Part shown: positions 36,677-47,660 of the stretch, one piece after another | Numbering within the stretch: position 1 is the first letter of the stretch | Layout: every line of letters begins with the position of its first letter | NCBI RefSeq assembly: GCF_018139145.2 | Contig: NC_059500.1 | Coordinates: 56,447,580 to 56,511,579, forward strand | Source of the DNA: Gymnogyps californianus | Taxonomy: Eukaryota > Chordata > Aves > Accipitriformes > Cathartidae | Length of the DNA stretch: 64,000 nt | Direction of reading: 5' to 3' | Translations under genes and position numbers: made by a program | The notes under the pieces: generated by a model | Told to the model about the DNA's origin: nothing | The model's input: only the letters and a program-made list of their open reading frames with translations | The model's database searches: none

Positions 36677-39600
36677 GTATCCTTGGCCGAGGCTTGCGCC
36701 GCGCGGGCGGGGCGGGCGGAGCGGGGCCGCGGCGGCCCGGGCGGGCGCTGGGGAGGCCGGGGGCGGCGGGCGGGGGGAGCGCGGCCTGCGCGGCAGCAGG
36801 CCGGCGCTGCGGCAGGCGGTGGCTGCGGCCGGGCCTGCCTGGGAAGCCGCCACGGCGAGGAGGGCTGAGCCCCCGCCGGAGCGGGCCGCCGTGGCGCGGC
36901 GTTTGAACCGCCGAGGCGGCCTGTGGGCCGCGGGGCCGCCTTCCCCCGGCGGGGGCCCGGGCACCTGTTGCGAGCCCGGAGCCAAGGCCGGGTTGGGTTT
37001 GTTTTTTTTTTTTTTTTTTTTTACTTTTCTTTTTAAAGCCCAGGCTCTGGCGCGGCTCCGCCGCTATCTGCCGCTTTCCCGGCTTCCCCCCACGCTGGGC
37101 CGCCGCCAGCGCCCAGCCCCGAGCCGCGGCGGGGCGGGAGCGCGGCCCTCGCCCTGGCGGATCCCGCCGAGGGGCCGGGGGTGCCCCGCGGCCCGCCGGG
37201 CTGAGCAGGCGGCGCGGCGCGGGGTACCCGTCGCCCCTGCGGCAAAGCGGGGGCGAGCAGGGGCCTTCTGAGGTAATCCGGCGCTGGGATTCGAGGCGAA
37301 AGCCGTAGCTGGTGGGGGAGTGCCCCTGGCGGAGCCGCTGCGTGCACGCCTTCGTTGGCCTGCTGGCTCTGACACTGCGCATTTTGCTGCGTTGCGAGGA
37401 CGTTTGTGCTTGCCCAGAAGCCTGAGCCTGAAATATTGCTCGTTACACTCGTTAAAATTCACTGGAAGGGGGAAATCTACCCTATGTGGCTTCTTGTGCT
37501 GCTTTGCAGTGCATTTGGTGTTAGTGTTGTGGATTGTTGGGGTTTTTATTCCCCTAAGTCTCTCTTGATTGTTGAAGTGATGAAATAGGAAGGCTTTAAG
37601 GAACAAAGATTGAGAGAGCAAAGTTTTAGATTAAGACTAATAGGACCATAGGTCTTGAAAAATAAACCCCTCATCTACTGTCTCCTGCTCCTTGAGCTAG
37701 CCATATAAGTGCTTTAAAATATCTAGAAGTCCTGAAATTCTATGAAGGATATGAGTTTATCATCTTGATCCCTTTTTATTTAAGGCATTTGCTTGAAGTT
37801 CTTCACAGAAAGCAACAATTTATTTAAGTAGGTAAGAACATTTATGTGTGTGTGTATATGTATATCTATCTACATTATTTTAAGAGTTTAGCTTGAAGCC
37901 AAATTTGCTCCGTTTCTAGGCTTTTGTAACAGATGTGGTCAAGCTTAGGAAGCCTTCTGCTCTTATCTGAAAGGTGAAGGTAGTTTTCATCTCGATCATC
38001 TTGTTCTTGCAGCTATGTTTCAGATTTTTAAGATGCTATTGCTTCCTTTGAAAAATCCTAAACAGAAGTGTCTGACTATGTAAAGTGTTCTGATAGTGCC
38101 CCAAACTTAAACTGGTGCTCTTTAGTATTTAAAATACAAAAGTATTTATAGCAACAGTGTTTATAGTGTAGCTTTAATGTAAAATTGTATTTTAAAGCTC
38201 TGCTTCAAATAGCATCTGGTTTGTTGATTGAAGAATAGCAGCGTACGCGCAATATGAGTGATGCTGTCTGTCTTGAAGATGAGTAGAAATTGACCGAACA
38301 AAGGTGCTGTTAACTGATGTTTGCAGTTCTTTTTAAATGGTAGCGGTAACTCCCTGTTGTGCTGACATACCTGTGCTTTCAAGGAGGTCCTCATATGTTT
38401 GCCTGTAGAGGTTAGAGAAGTGGCACATTTTTACCATTCTATTATACATCAGTTTGGGAAAATGTTCTAATACAACTTGACAGGCCGTGTCCTATAATAA
38501 AAAAAAAAAAGTCCTTTGAGACTGTTTCCACAAAAAATTTGTGATGGCTGTTGTATTGTAGAGTGCTACTTAGTAGCATGTCCAAGCAGGGTGGTGATTA
38601 ACGGTTTCAAATTTAAAGTACTCTCAGTACTCCGTAATTTTTTGGAAGATTATCAGTGTGTTGATTGTCATGCTCTTTCTTTATGACACTGTTTTGGCAC
38701 ATTCGGATGCTTAGAAATCAAGTATAACAAAGTGGGGAGTATAGATTAGCCAAAACCCTTTGTTAACAAAGTTATGAATTGGTAAGGCTTCAGATATTTT
38801 TCAAATGAAGGTATTAGATGTTTCTTGGAGTAAAAAAGAAAAAGTTAAAGTTGGTGAAGAAGTTGTTACGGAAATACGGCCTATAAGCTATTCTTTGATT
38901 CCTAGACCAATGAAGTGTTTTCTCATTAAGTATCTATTAAATACTGCTCTTTCAGTTCTTTCTGCTCACTTCTGCTGCCGCTTCCTACTTGATCCATTGG
39001 AATTCACAGTTGTTAGTAATGTTCAACTGACTGTTTTGGTGATTATGTTTCTGAAGCTTGGAGAAGAAGAAAAAAAATTTTGAAATGTACTACCCTCCTT
39101 CTTGTCTGTTCCTGAAAGAGCTCTTTGGCTTGGCACCTTTGACAACAGTCTCTGGGTGTGTGGTTTTTCATTTCTAGGGGCCATGTAGAGTGTTCTATAT
39201 TATTTTCACTTGCCGTGACCATCCTCCTGTTTACATTTCATCTCCTATGTGTTTCATAGCAAAGGAGCTTGTGGCTATGATAAGTACGCTTTGCTCTCTT
39301 ATTAAGTGGAAAGAGGGCAGGCTTCTCTAGCGAAGTTACTACTTGATGCAAACAGCCTAAATATCAAAAAAATGAAGTTTCTTAAGTTTGTGATTGAGAC
39401 ACTGGCTGTTGGTCCCGGAAGGAAATGGATCCTTTAGAACTGGAAGGGATTTACTGGGCCGTCAACTCCTAACATACATGTATTTGGCTAAGGTTTAGCT
39501 ACTTTAAATGTTTAGAGATTTAGCTAAACAGCAAGTAAAATAAATGCCTATGGAGCAAATAATCTCCCTTCTAAAAATCATATTTTGTTAAATGTCTTGA

Positions 39601-40470
39601 TTGTTTGCCATACTGATGTTATCTAGTAGGTTTAGTAACTTAAAGGTGACACTGCACTGACTTAAAATGTTATTGTTGAGCAGAATACCTATTAGTACCA
39701 GGGTGTGAGAACAGGATACAAGGAGAATGCCAGATCACTGCTCTAGCCAAACAGTGGCAGAATACTGGGAAATTTGAGGCAGAAGTAATGACAAATTTTA
39801 GGAAAAACAGCTACATACCTTCACAGCTGTTCAGAAAAATAATCATTATTCCTGCAGTTAAGGAGCATTTTGTTGTTTTCGGGTTTGGGGGTTTTTTTTA
39901 ATGAGACTGTGGTTAAGCGTGAACTTCTTGGTACAAATATCTGTGCGTGTACAATTAAACAGGTTCTCATTGCTGAAAACTCAGGCTGTGGCTAGTTAGC
40001 ATCATAAAGAAGTATATGTCTAATACTAAAATGAGTAGCTTATTAAAATCATAGCTGTTGTATTTTAATGCTGAAATGCTTTTATTTATTGTGGAGGGGA
40101 AAAAAAGATGTATTATGGGATTGTGTCTGAGTGGATTCCTTATGTTTGGGGGGCTTCTAAGTGTAAATATTGAAATCCAAAACTCTACAGAGGAAGCTTT
40201 TTTTAGTGACCTTACAAATATTTTTAACAATCTATTAATTTGTGTGTCTGTCCTTGGATTTTTTTTTTCAGATTTCTACACAACTAAAAACTATTGCTTC
40301 AGTAAGAAAATTACAGAAACTGTTTTTCGATTGTTCATACTCTGTATATTGTGAGCTTAGTCACAGCTGGTTGAAGTGACGCAGCAAACTCACGTAATAA
40401 TCTTTGTATCCAGAAAGCTATAAATGCTGTGTGTGAAGATTCAACTTTCCTTAACAGTTTCTCTCTTCAG
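36677..40470 (+). other. TNPO1: TNPO1 intron 2, U12-type (minor spliceosome) GT-AG intron
   Basis: The 5' splice site is GTATCCTTGG at 36677-36686, matching the U12 donor consensus RTATCCTTT at its first eight positions. It is a poor U2 site, with T at +4 and C at +5. The sequence TTCCTTAAC at 40447-40455 matches the U12 branch-site consensus exactly, and its adenosines at 40453/40454 lie 16-17 nt from the acceptor AG ending at 40470, inside the narrow U12 range. No long pyrimidine tract is needed or conspicuous. Reading through exon 2 into the intron meets an in-frame stop at about 36866. The rest of the intron is CpG-island tail to 37290 and then AT-rich unique sequence; a TG/TA stretch at 37849-37873 is the only simple repeat noted. 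Confidence 0.9.
37002..37022. repeat. Poly(T) run, 21 bases, inside CpG island 2
   Basis: A pure T run splits the GC-rich sequence downstream of exon 2. It is followed by TTACTTTTCTTTTTAAAG, an acceptor-like stretch that leads into no recognised exon. Confidence 0.95.
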
Positions 40471-40546
40471 AAACTAGAACAACTCAATCAGTATCCAGAT
40501 TTCAACAACTACCTGATTTTTGTTCTTACGAAGTTGAAGTCTGAAG
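40471..40546 (+). CDS. TNPO1: TNPO1 coding exon 3
   Basis: The exon starts AAA CTA GAA CAA (KLEQ) after the acceptor CTCTTCAG and ends ...AAG TCT GAA G before the donor GTAAGT at 40547, leaving phase 1. It encodes [20 protein letters not shown] and the following KLKSE. This is the second helix of HEAT repeat 1 and the start of the importin-beta N-terminal domain, which in karyopherins forms part of the RanGTP-binding surface. The upstream branch-site motif TTCCTTAAC at 40447-40455 belongs to the U12-type intron before it. Exon 3 is isolated, with 3.8 kb of intron before it and 15.1 kb after it. Confidence 0.96.
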
Positions 40547-43500
40547 GTAAGTTCTTAAGATATTGATTGTTGTATTCTACTTTTTTTTTGCCTTTTTTAA
40601 AAATTTATTTTATTTAGCTTGAAAGAAATAGGAAGCTGATGCCTATAGCCAGTTTGCTGGTTGGTTGAGCTCCATAGTCATGTAGAACTCATTTATCCTC
40701 TCAGGAGTCTGTGGAAAAAATCTGATAATTTATTGGTGCTTGTAGTTTCAGCCTTGGAATAGTTTCCATTCTAAATGTCCTGTGAAATCTTCCCAGAAAT
40801 GTTGGAACATCATACCTCTATCAGACTGCAGTGAAATTGTGGAATAACTTCGATGAATCATGACTATACACATTATAAAACATGCTGCTAAATTCAGTTA
40901 TTATAATGATCTCCCTAGTAATAAGACTGTTAAATATTTTGAAGATCACATACTAGAGTTGCCAAAGATGATGTCTGTCAGAATCTTCATTCTAAAGTCT
41001 TAATTCTAGTGAAATGCAGTTAGGAATCAACTGGCTACTTACTGTTGTCGTATTCTTATGGATGTTAGTACAAACTGCATATGGCATACTGTGTAGTCCC
41101 TACCAGTTAGTAAATTCAGACAATTCCTTAGTAATGATCAGGGTGTGTGGAAGATTGTCTTTCCAGTGTACTACAGCTACTGGTTTGTGAGGTCTTTGAC
41201 AGTGAAAGAGATTTGTTTCAAGATCTGTTTTAGCACATCTGGCTTCTTTACATTTGTTTGTAGTTAATGTGTTTGATTGTTTGGGTTGTTTTCTGGGGTT
41301 TTTTTCCTTAGCATCCTGCTACTGGTGCTTTTTCTGCCTTCTAGTGTTTCGCCTCTGTGTTTCTGGGTGCTTGCTTTTTTCCCTTTGAATTAGATTTTAC
41401 TTACATGTGGTCCTGTAACATTCAAAGAATCAGCAAGAACATTCATCTTGTTTCAACTAGTATTTTCGTTGTGCTGTCAGCTTACTTCAGGAGGAAGGAA
41501 ACAGAGAGGAGGAAGAAAGTATATTTTCATATTTGAAGGCTGGAGTATATTCCAATGTTTTTGTTCTATGTAGGAAGTCTCCTGATCATCTGAAAGGCCT
41601 TGGGGGAATACCTCAAGTTTGAGAGAGTGAGCTTTCAAGACCTGAATCAGCCAGAATATTAAATTTTTGAGCAAGGTGCCAGTGTAGATACACCATGTGC
41701 TGTGTGCCATTAACAGAAAAATGAAAAGCGGAGCGAGTCCAGTAGTGGGATCTGGAGTCTGTACAAAGGATGTGACAAGAAGGGTGTTCCACACTTTTTT
41801 CCCCAAAATTCGTTTTCTAACACTGCCCTACTTGCTAATTTCCCCTTCTTCATTCTGTTCACCAGTTGAGCTTGAGGTTCTAGATACTGGTGTGTGTTCA
41901 GTGATGTGTCAGAATCTCTCTTCCCAATGGATCTCCTTAGATTATCCAGTAGTCATCTTTTACCCTTCTCAATGTTTAGACACATCAGTCTGTTTGGAAT
42001 TGGATGAAGAGTAGGAGATGCTAACTATTGCAAAATGGTTGTATAAAGCTGTTTTATCTGAGGAAAAAAAAATAGGATCTGGCAGGTTCGGGGGTGAGCA
42101 AGTTGGGGAGAAGTAGCAAGTTAACTTCTAAGAAGAGGTGTTTGGGATCAGACTGCACTGATACCTCTCATCAGGTTTTTTGTGAGACTGCTGAGAAGCA
42201 GCTGTTGCTTCAGACGCTCTTGTCCTGCACCAGTGACATTTTTAGAGTCATAATCTTTTGTCCAAAGCAACTATTTTTTAACTTTGTGTTTGTAGTTCAG
42301 GAAACTTGCAGAATATTGAGGGTTCCATAACTGAGTCCGGTGTTGGTGCTTTTCATAGTATTTGCCAAGTTCTAAATATCCTGTTACCTTGCTTCTGTAG
42401 GGCTAACAAGGGACGACAGAAGACTGTTGGTTGGATTTGCTTTGAGTCCAATCAACAGCCCTTCATCATCCGTCATAAGTCCTGCCCAAGCAAGGTAAAG
42501 AGACCGTTAGAACTGCTATGCAGTAGCTACAATACTGTTGCATCCTCTTTTGGACCAGGAGGGGAAAATGTGATGGACTCATCAGCTAGATAACTATGTT
42601 CAGTACAACTGGGAAAGTATTCTTTACTTTCCTCTCCTGAAGAGGGTTCTGTTGGCGACCTGTCCTACTGCCTTGCCAAGTTTGTTGGCTAGGGGAAAGA
42701 ACTAGTGTGCTTGACACCACAGACCAAAGCAGAGGTATTCATACAGTTGGAAGTTCATGCTTTTGTTACGGCCATACCGTCCCAGCAGAAGGAGCCATGA
42801 AAGTAAGCTTCCAACATCACTGACAGCTTATTCAATAAAAATTAAGGTGTTTTGATAGTGCATGAGAAAAAGAGCTTGGTTTGATAGCAGATGGGACTAA
42901 CCTTTGCTTCAGTTTTTGCTGCTGTTGAAACCAGTGCTGAGAGAACTGTACTAAAGGATACATTTAGGTAACAGCTCCTGAACGTGGGAATTCTGCAATG
43001 GTTGATTGAAATGTGTGTTAAATAGCCTCATTTTACTGCAGTGGAGGTTGTACCAAATTATCTTTGGCCTGAGTCTTCCACCTCTGCAGGCATGCAAGCA
43101 AATAACTTTGCTTGCAAAGCTGGCTGTTTCACTGAGGTCTGCCTCTAAGATACTTAGGTAAACCTTATGTGTAGGAAATTTGCTTTGTTTTAGCACCAGA
43201 GATATTACTTTTCAGTTGCAAAAAGTATAACTTCTTTTTCGCTCCAGTGTTAGCTTCATCAGGCTTCTGTGTTTGAATGCTTGTGACTTGCTGGTTTTAG
43301 GTCTGTTGTGGTACTCCTACATGTATGTGGTGGTTTTCTTGGTTTTGTTTTTAAATTCTGTGGATCTTGTTAAGCTGTCAAAGCTTGTTAAGCTTGGGTC
43401 TTCCTGAAAACAGGTGTTGCCCTGCTACCATTTCATCAGTGAAAATACATGGCCTGGCTTGCAGCTATGGCATATACATGCTCTAGCTTTAAGCACTTCC

Positions 43501-43926
43501 TTTCTTCTTCTTTTTTTCTTTTAACTAGTGTGCATTTCTAAAGATACCGTTGTGAATCTGGATGAACCCCAATGTTACAAATATCACAGAATCTAAAAAA
43601 TGTTGAGGAAACAGCATTCAGTCCTGGAAGTCAGACAGTAGGCAGACTGATGGAATAAAATACATTCCCAAGCCATTGAAGATTGAGGTATAGGTCTCTA
43701 GAATGTAATTCCCAGGAGGCATGGTGCTCAGGGATCTTCCTTAGTTGGATGAGATGGAGTCCAGATTAACTGAAAAATACCTGAATGAAAGAAGCTTGGT
43801 TTTACTAATTTATCTGTAAATGAAAATATTACTCAAATGCTCTGTTAGTGTAGCTGTTCCTTCTTGGCTTGGCAGATATAAAACCTCGCAGATAACGCCC
43901 TGCCTTAGTGTTGGTTTTGTGGTGGG

Positions 43927-43954
43927 TTTTTTTTTTTTTTTTTTTTTTTTTTTT
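43927..43954. repeat. Poly(T) run, 28 bases, intron 3
   Basis: A pure T run. It is the longest homopolymer I noticed in the window; its length is likely polymorphic. Confidence 0.95.
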
Positions 43955-46900
43955 GTGTCCCCTGAGCTGAGCTCAGAATCCTGTAGGCTTCTGTGTTCTG
44001 TTAATGAGTTGTTTTCTGGAGTGTGTGCATGTTGCTGCCGCTTCTCAGATCACTTTCTGTATTTTTTGTGTGGTTGACTGAAACAGTCCAGTGCTGCAAG
44101 GGAGTATCAACTTTGCCTCTGATGTTGCTTTCTTCGCTTACCCGCAGCTTCCCTTCTTAGTTCCAAGTTATGCATCTAAATCCTCCTTTCCTTGTTCGCA
44201 TTTTTGCTTCTGTAGTCCAGGTTGTTCCCTTGAAGGAAAATACGAGAAAGTACTGTCCTAATTTCAGCCTCCTTGCTGTCTTGCCGAGGCCAGTTCTACC
44301 CTCTAGTTAACGTACATTGAGGCAGTTGTCCAAGACATCTGAAGCATGAGGCAGGTCAGAGGAAGGACCTCTAGGTGTCATAATACAGACAATTCATACT
44401 GTAAACAGAAGTTCTGAGTTTGTTTTGGACCTTGTTGATCATAATGATGAAACTCCCAAAGTTGTCTGTATCAAAGCCTTGCTTTGTTTATACCTTCTGT
44501 AAATGAATGTTTATAAGATCCCTTTTTTTCCCCCATCTAAAATAGACTGACAAAAATAGCATCCTTCTTAATTCATCTGTCTTGTCCTTTTGCAGGACAA
44601 CTTTGTCAATTCCCTGGTGTTTTCTTATTTTTAACCTGGAATTACACCATGCTTTATCTCACACAGCATCCTGAATTTTGTGAATGAGAAGTGGATCTGG
44701 CTTGCGCTAAATTATCAAAAGATTATGTCCATCATCATTCACCAGGAATGCTCTCTAATCTTCGTAAATTCAGTTTGTCAGTTAGGGAGCATTGGGTGTG
44801 ATGACTGTGCCATAATCGTACCTTAACATTTTGTTGATGCAAGGTTGTATCAGCATACTGTGGCCTACTTGCATCAGCAAAGACTACTGTGTTGCCTTTT
44901 GGTAACATTTCTCTGTCCAACTCTAAGGAGAAACTAAATTGAGACTTTTTAATCTCTGCAGACTATTCCTGCTATGTTTCTGCATGTATCCATTCTTTGA
45001 CTGTGATCTTCACACCTCTGAGCGAAAAAAGGGAAGCTGTCTTTATATGGGGTCAGATTTAACGTGGCATTCTACTTGGCCTAATGTGGCCTTCATGTTG
45101 GTGGATGTTTTATATAAAAGGTGCAAGAACAGAAGTGGTGTCAAAGCTTACCACTTAGGTAAGATTTAAGATACGTAATACCTTTTTATGTGGTGAAAAA
45201 AGAACAGAACTGCTGATAAGACATTTATTCTAGTTAAGATTCAGACTGTCCATCCTTATTGGCAAAACACACGTCCTTTCTCAGATCTACCTTTTATGCT
45301 TCTTAGACAAGAGACAGAGGACATGGTTAGTTTGTACACAGTTTCTGTAAAGTTTTGCATTTGTCTCCCTCTCCCCTGTCCACTGGGCTCTTGGCAGGAC
45401 CTAGGCTAATAGGGAAATATTGAGACAAATGTGTCATGGTCCTGGTAGCTTTCTGCTGATCCGTATAGCCGTAGCTGTCTATTCTGTTGCAGCTAGACAA
45501 AGCCTTTGTGATTATGATCTTGGATTGTGTTTTAGTGACTGATTCTTCACCCCATGCTAACGTGGGAACTCTAGTCTTTGGTCTCAACAACGTGTTATCT
45601 CAGTGGATTGATCATGGCCTGGTATAAGGCTATCACAGTCAAGGATCAGAATCCTTGAGACGAATTTTTAGTCTGAAGGGGAATGAGCTGGGATTGAGAG
45701 CACTGCTTTAGTACTGCCTTTCTCATAGGCTTTAAGGGTGGTCTTTTAAGTTTATTTCCAAAATGCTTTGGATTTATATAAACCAGTTGAAGATAGAGCA
45801 GTGTCTCTGCAACTCTTGATCTTGTTCATGTGATGACTTAGTCATTCAGAGTACCTTACTTTGACATGGAACATTACCTTGGAGGAGGGTCCTGTCCCCA
45901 TCCCCTCCCTAAGTTTTTGTTTCAACAGAAGTCCATGCAGATGGTAATTTATTTTCTGGTCGTGACACTAATAATTCATCTAGCTCTGCAAGCAGAATTT
46001 GAAATGGCTTTTTATAAACTATTACTGGGATCCAAAGTGGTCTTGTGGGTTTGATGTGAATGTTTTCTGATGAGTGCTGGAATTTAAACTTGATCTGGAC
46101 AGCAGTTTTCATGAGTCCATTCCATTATGAACTTTCTTGGCATGTTGGTGTTGAAAGATCTTTGAAGCTGAGCAAGAAAAAGACCATTGTGTGAGGTCAG
46201 GTGCTAATTCACCAGCTATCAGTTTCAGGAAGATATCTTTGAGCAGGATTAATTCAGAAAAGTGGCTCAGCAGCTTTGACTGTTTAATTAAAACAAATGC
46301 CCCCTTACCACTCCCCCTCCAAATACCATCATCCCACATGATGTCATTATTAAATATACTAAAATAACTGCCAAGGAGTGAATCTGGTGGCATTACAGTT
46401 CAGAAGTCAAGTCAGATTAATCCACCCTTACAGTGTAAAATGCTGCATAACATATGTAGTGTCCTACTTAAACAGCAGCAAAACATTTTTTCCCTTAAGT
46501 TCAGATACATGAAGAATTACAAAAAGAAATTAAGCCTGACTGAGTTTTAGTAATCAATGCATAGAGGTGCATAAATATCTTAAGGGAAACCAAGTTATGA
46601 GATAATGAATTTTGTCAGATCACTAAAAATTCTGTGTTTTTTCCCCATATGCTGGCTAATTCTTCCTTTCCATGCCTCTGTAGGGATATTGTAGTGCAGA
46701 CTTAAGGAAAAGGCTTCTCCGAAGCCCTGGTTGTATGGCATACATACCACATGTGAGAAGTGACAGATTATTTATTTATTTAAAGTCTTGAAAGAAACTT
46801 TGAAGTTATCCAGTGGATTGCATTACGTGCTTCGATGCTTCAGGAATGCTTTCCTGGAGCTCATTATTCTGAGCATCCAGAATCAGAGTATGGGATCTCC

Positions 46901-46985
46901 ATTATTATCTCTTTCCCTATCCGTGAAGCCCATACAAGGAAAACAGTGAAAAAGAAAAAGTAAAATGATAAGTTTCTTGATTGTA

Positions 46986-47660
46986 GAGAAAATTCCCAAA
47001 GAGCTACCAGGCATGAATCTTCCCCCAACATACACAGTGGTCTTTGAGTAGTTACCTTAGAAAAGTCTGGGGCTGCTACCTGGGAATTCAGTTGTGTCCA
47101 GAAGAAGCAAAAGTGCTCCTCGAGATGCCTGTGAGAGGTTCCGGGGAGCTAATGGGAATGGAACTGCCTCTAACATCGACAAAACTCCTCGGGTAGCTAC
47201 CTTGGAGGAGTCTAGGGCTGCTACCTGGGAATTTACCTGTCTCCAGAGGAGGCTAACACACTCCAGAAGATGCCTAGGAGAATTCCCCAGGGACCTCCAG
47301 GGCATAGACTTTCCCCCAACATACACAATGCTCTTCAGGTGGTTACCTTAGAAGAGTCTGGGGCTGCTGCCTGGGAATTCACCTGTCTCCAGGGGAGGCC
47401 AACACACGCCTGGAGATGTCTGGGAGAATTCCCAGGACCTACAGGGCATGGACCTGCAACTGACATTGACAAAACTCCTTGGGTAGTTACCTTGGAGTAG
47501 TCTAGGGCTGCTATCTGAGAATTCACCTGTCTCTATAGGGGACCAACACACTCCTGGCGATATGTGTTTCCAGGCTCCGGCAAGGAAGGCACCCAAGGAG
47601 TCTTGTGTATGTTGGAGGCAGGTCCATGCTCTGTACCTGGCTGGGAGTCCTCCCAGGCAG
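46986..47660. repeat. Tandem array of ~145-bp monomers with dimeric A/B order and an inverted end copy
   Basis: The phrase GGGCTGCT(A/G) begins at 47070, 47215, 47361 and 47505, giving spacings of 145, 146 and 144 bp. A partial copy precedes them (46986-47069). Monomers alternate. Those starting at 47070 and 47361 end with ..GACAAAACTCCT.GGGTAG; the partial copy and the one starting at 47215 end with TTCCCCCAACATACACA... The repeat period of the dimer is therefore about 290 bp. The stretch 47581-47660 is an inverted, mixed A/B copy (GTGTATGTTGG is the complement of CCAACATACAC). Because 145 is not divisible by three, no reading frame persists; the open frames on both strands are by-products. 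I do not recognise the family. Confidence 0.88.

Larger units (their letters stand above)
35930..37290 (+). promoter_or_regulatory. TNPO1: CpG island 2: proximal TNPO1 promoter surrounding exon 2
   Basis: A second dense CpG block begins near 35930 and extends past exon 2 to about 37290. Exon 2, with the strong ATG at 36572, lies inside it, so transcripts starting here would make the short isoform. An AP-1/NRF2-like TGACTCA lies at 36298-36304. A possible non-coding first exon could end at the donor-like AG|GTCGGT at 36349, with a roughly 210-bp intron to 36562; alternatively the transcript begins unspliced upstream of exon 2. No TATA box is visible. A T-run of about 21 at 37002-37022 interrupts the island's downstream half. 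Confidence 0.75.

Noticed and set aside
36244..37620. Open frames of up to 324 codons in CpG island 2
   Set aside because: Same compositional artefact. The one in frame with exon 2 (36353-36868) begins at GTG, not ATG, and its tail is intron 2 read-through.
39418..39475. Possible ancient CR1 3' end (ACTGGAAGGGATTTACTGGG)
   Set aside because: Only a short loose match to the GTTGGAAGGGACC motif, too little to call.
47057..47596. Open frames on both strands in the tandem array, with repeated peptide motifs
   Set aside because: The period of 144-146 bp changes frame at each copy, and frames open equally on both strands, so the motif repetition reflects the DNA repeat and not a protein.
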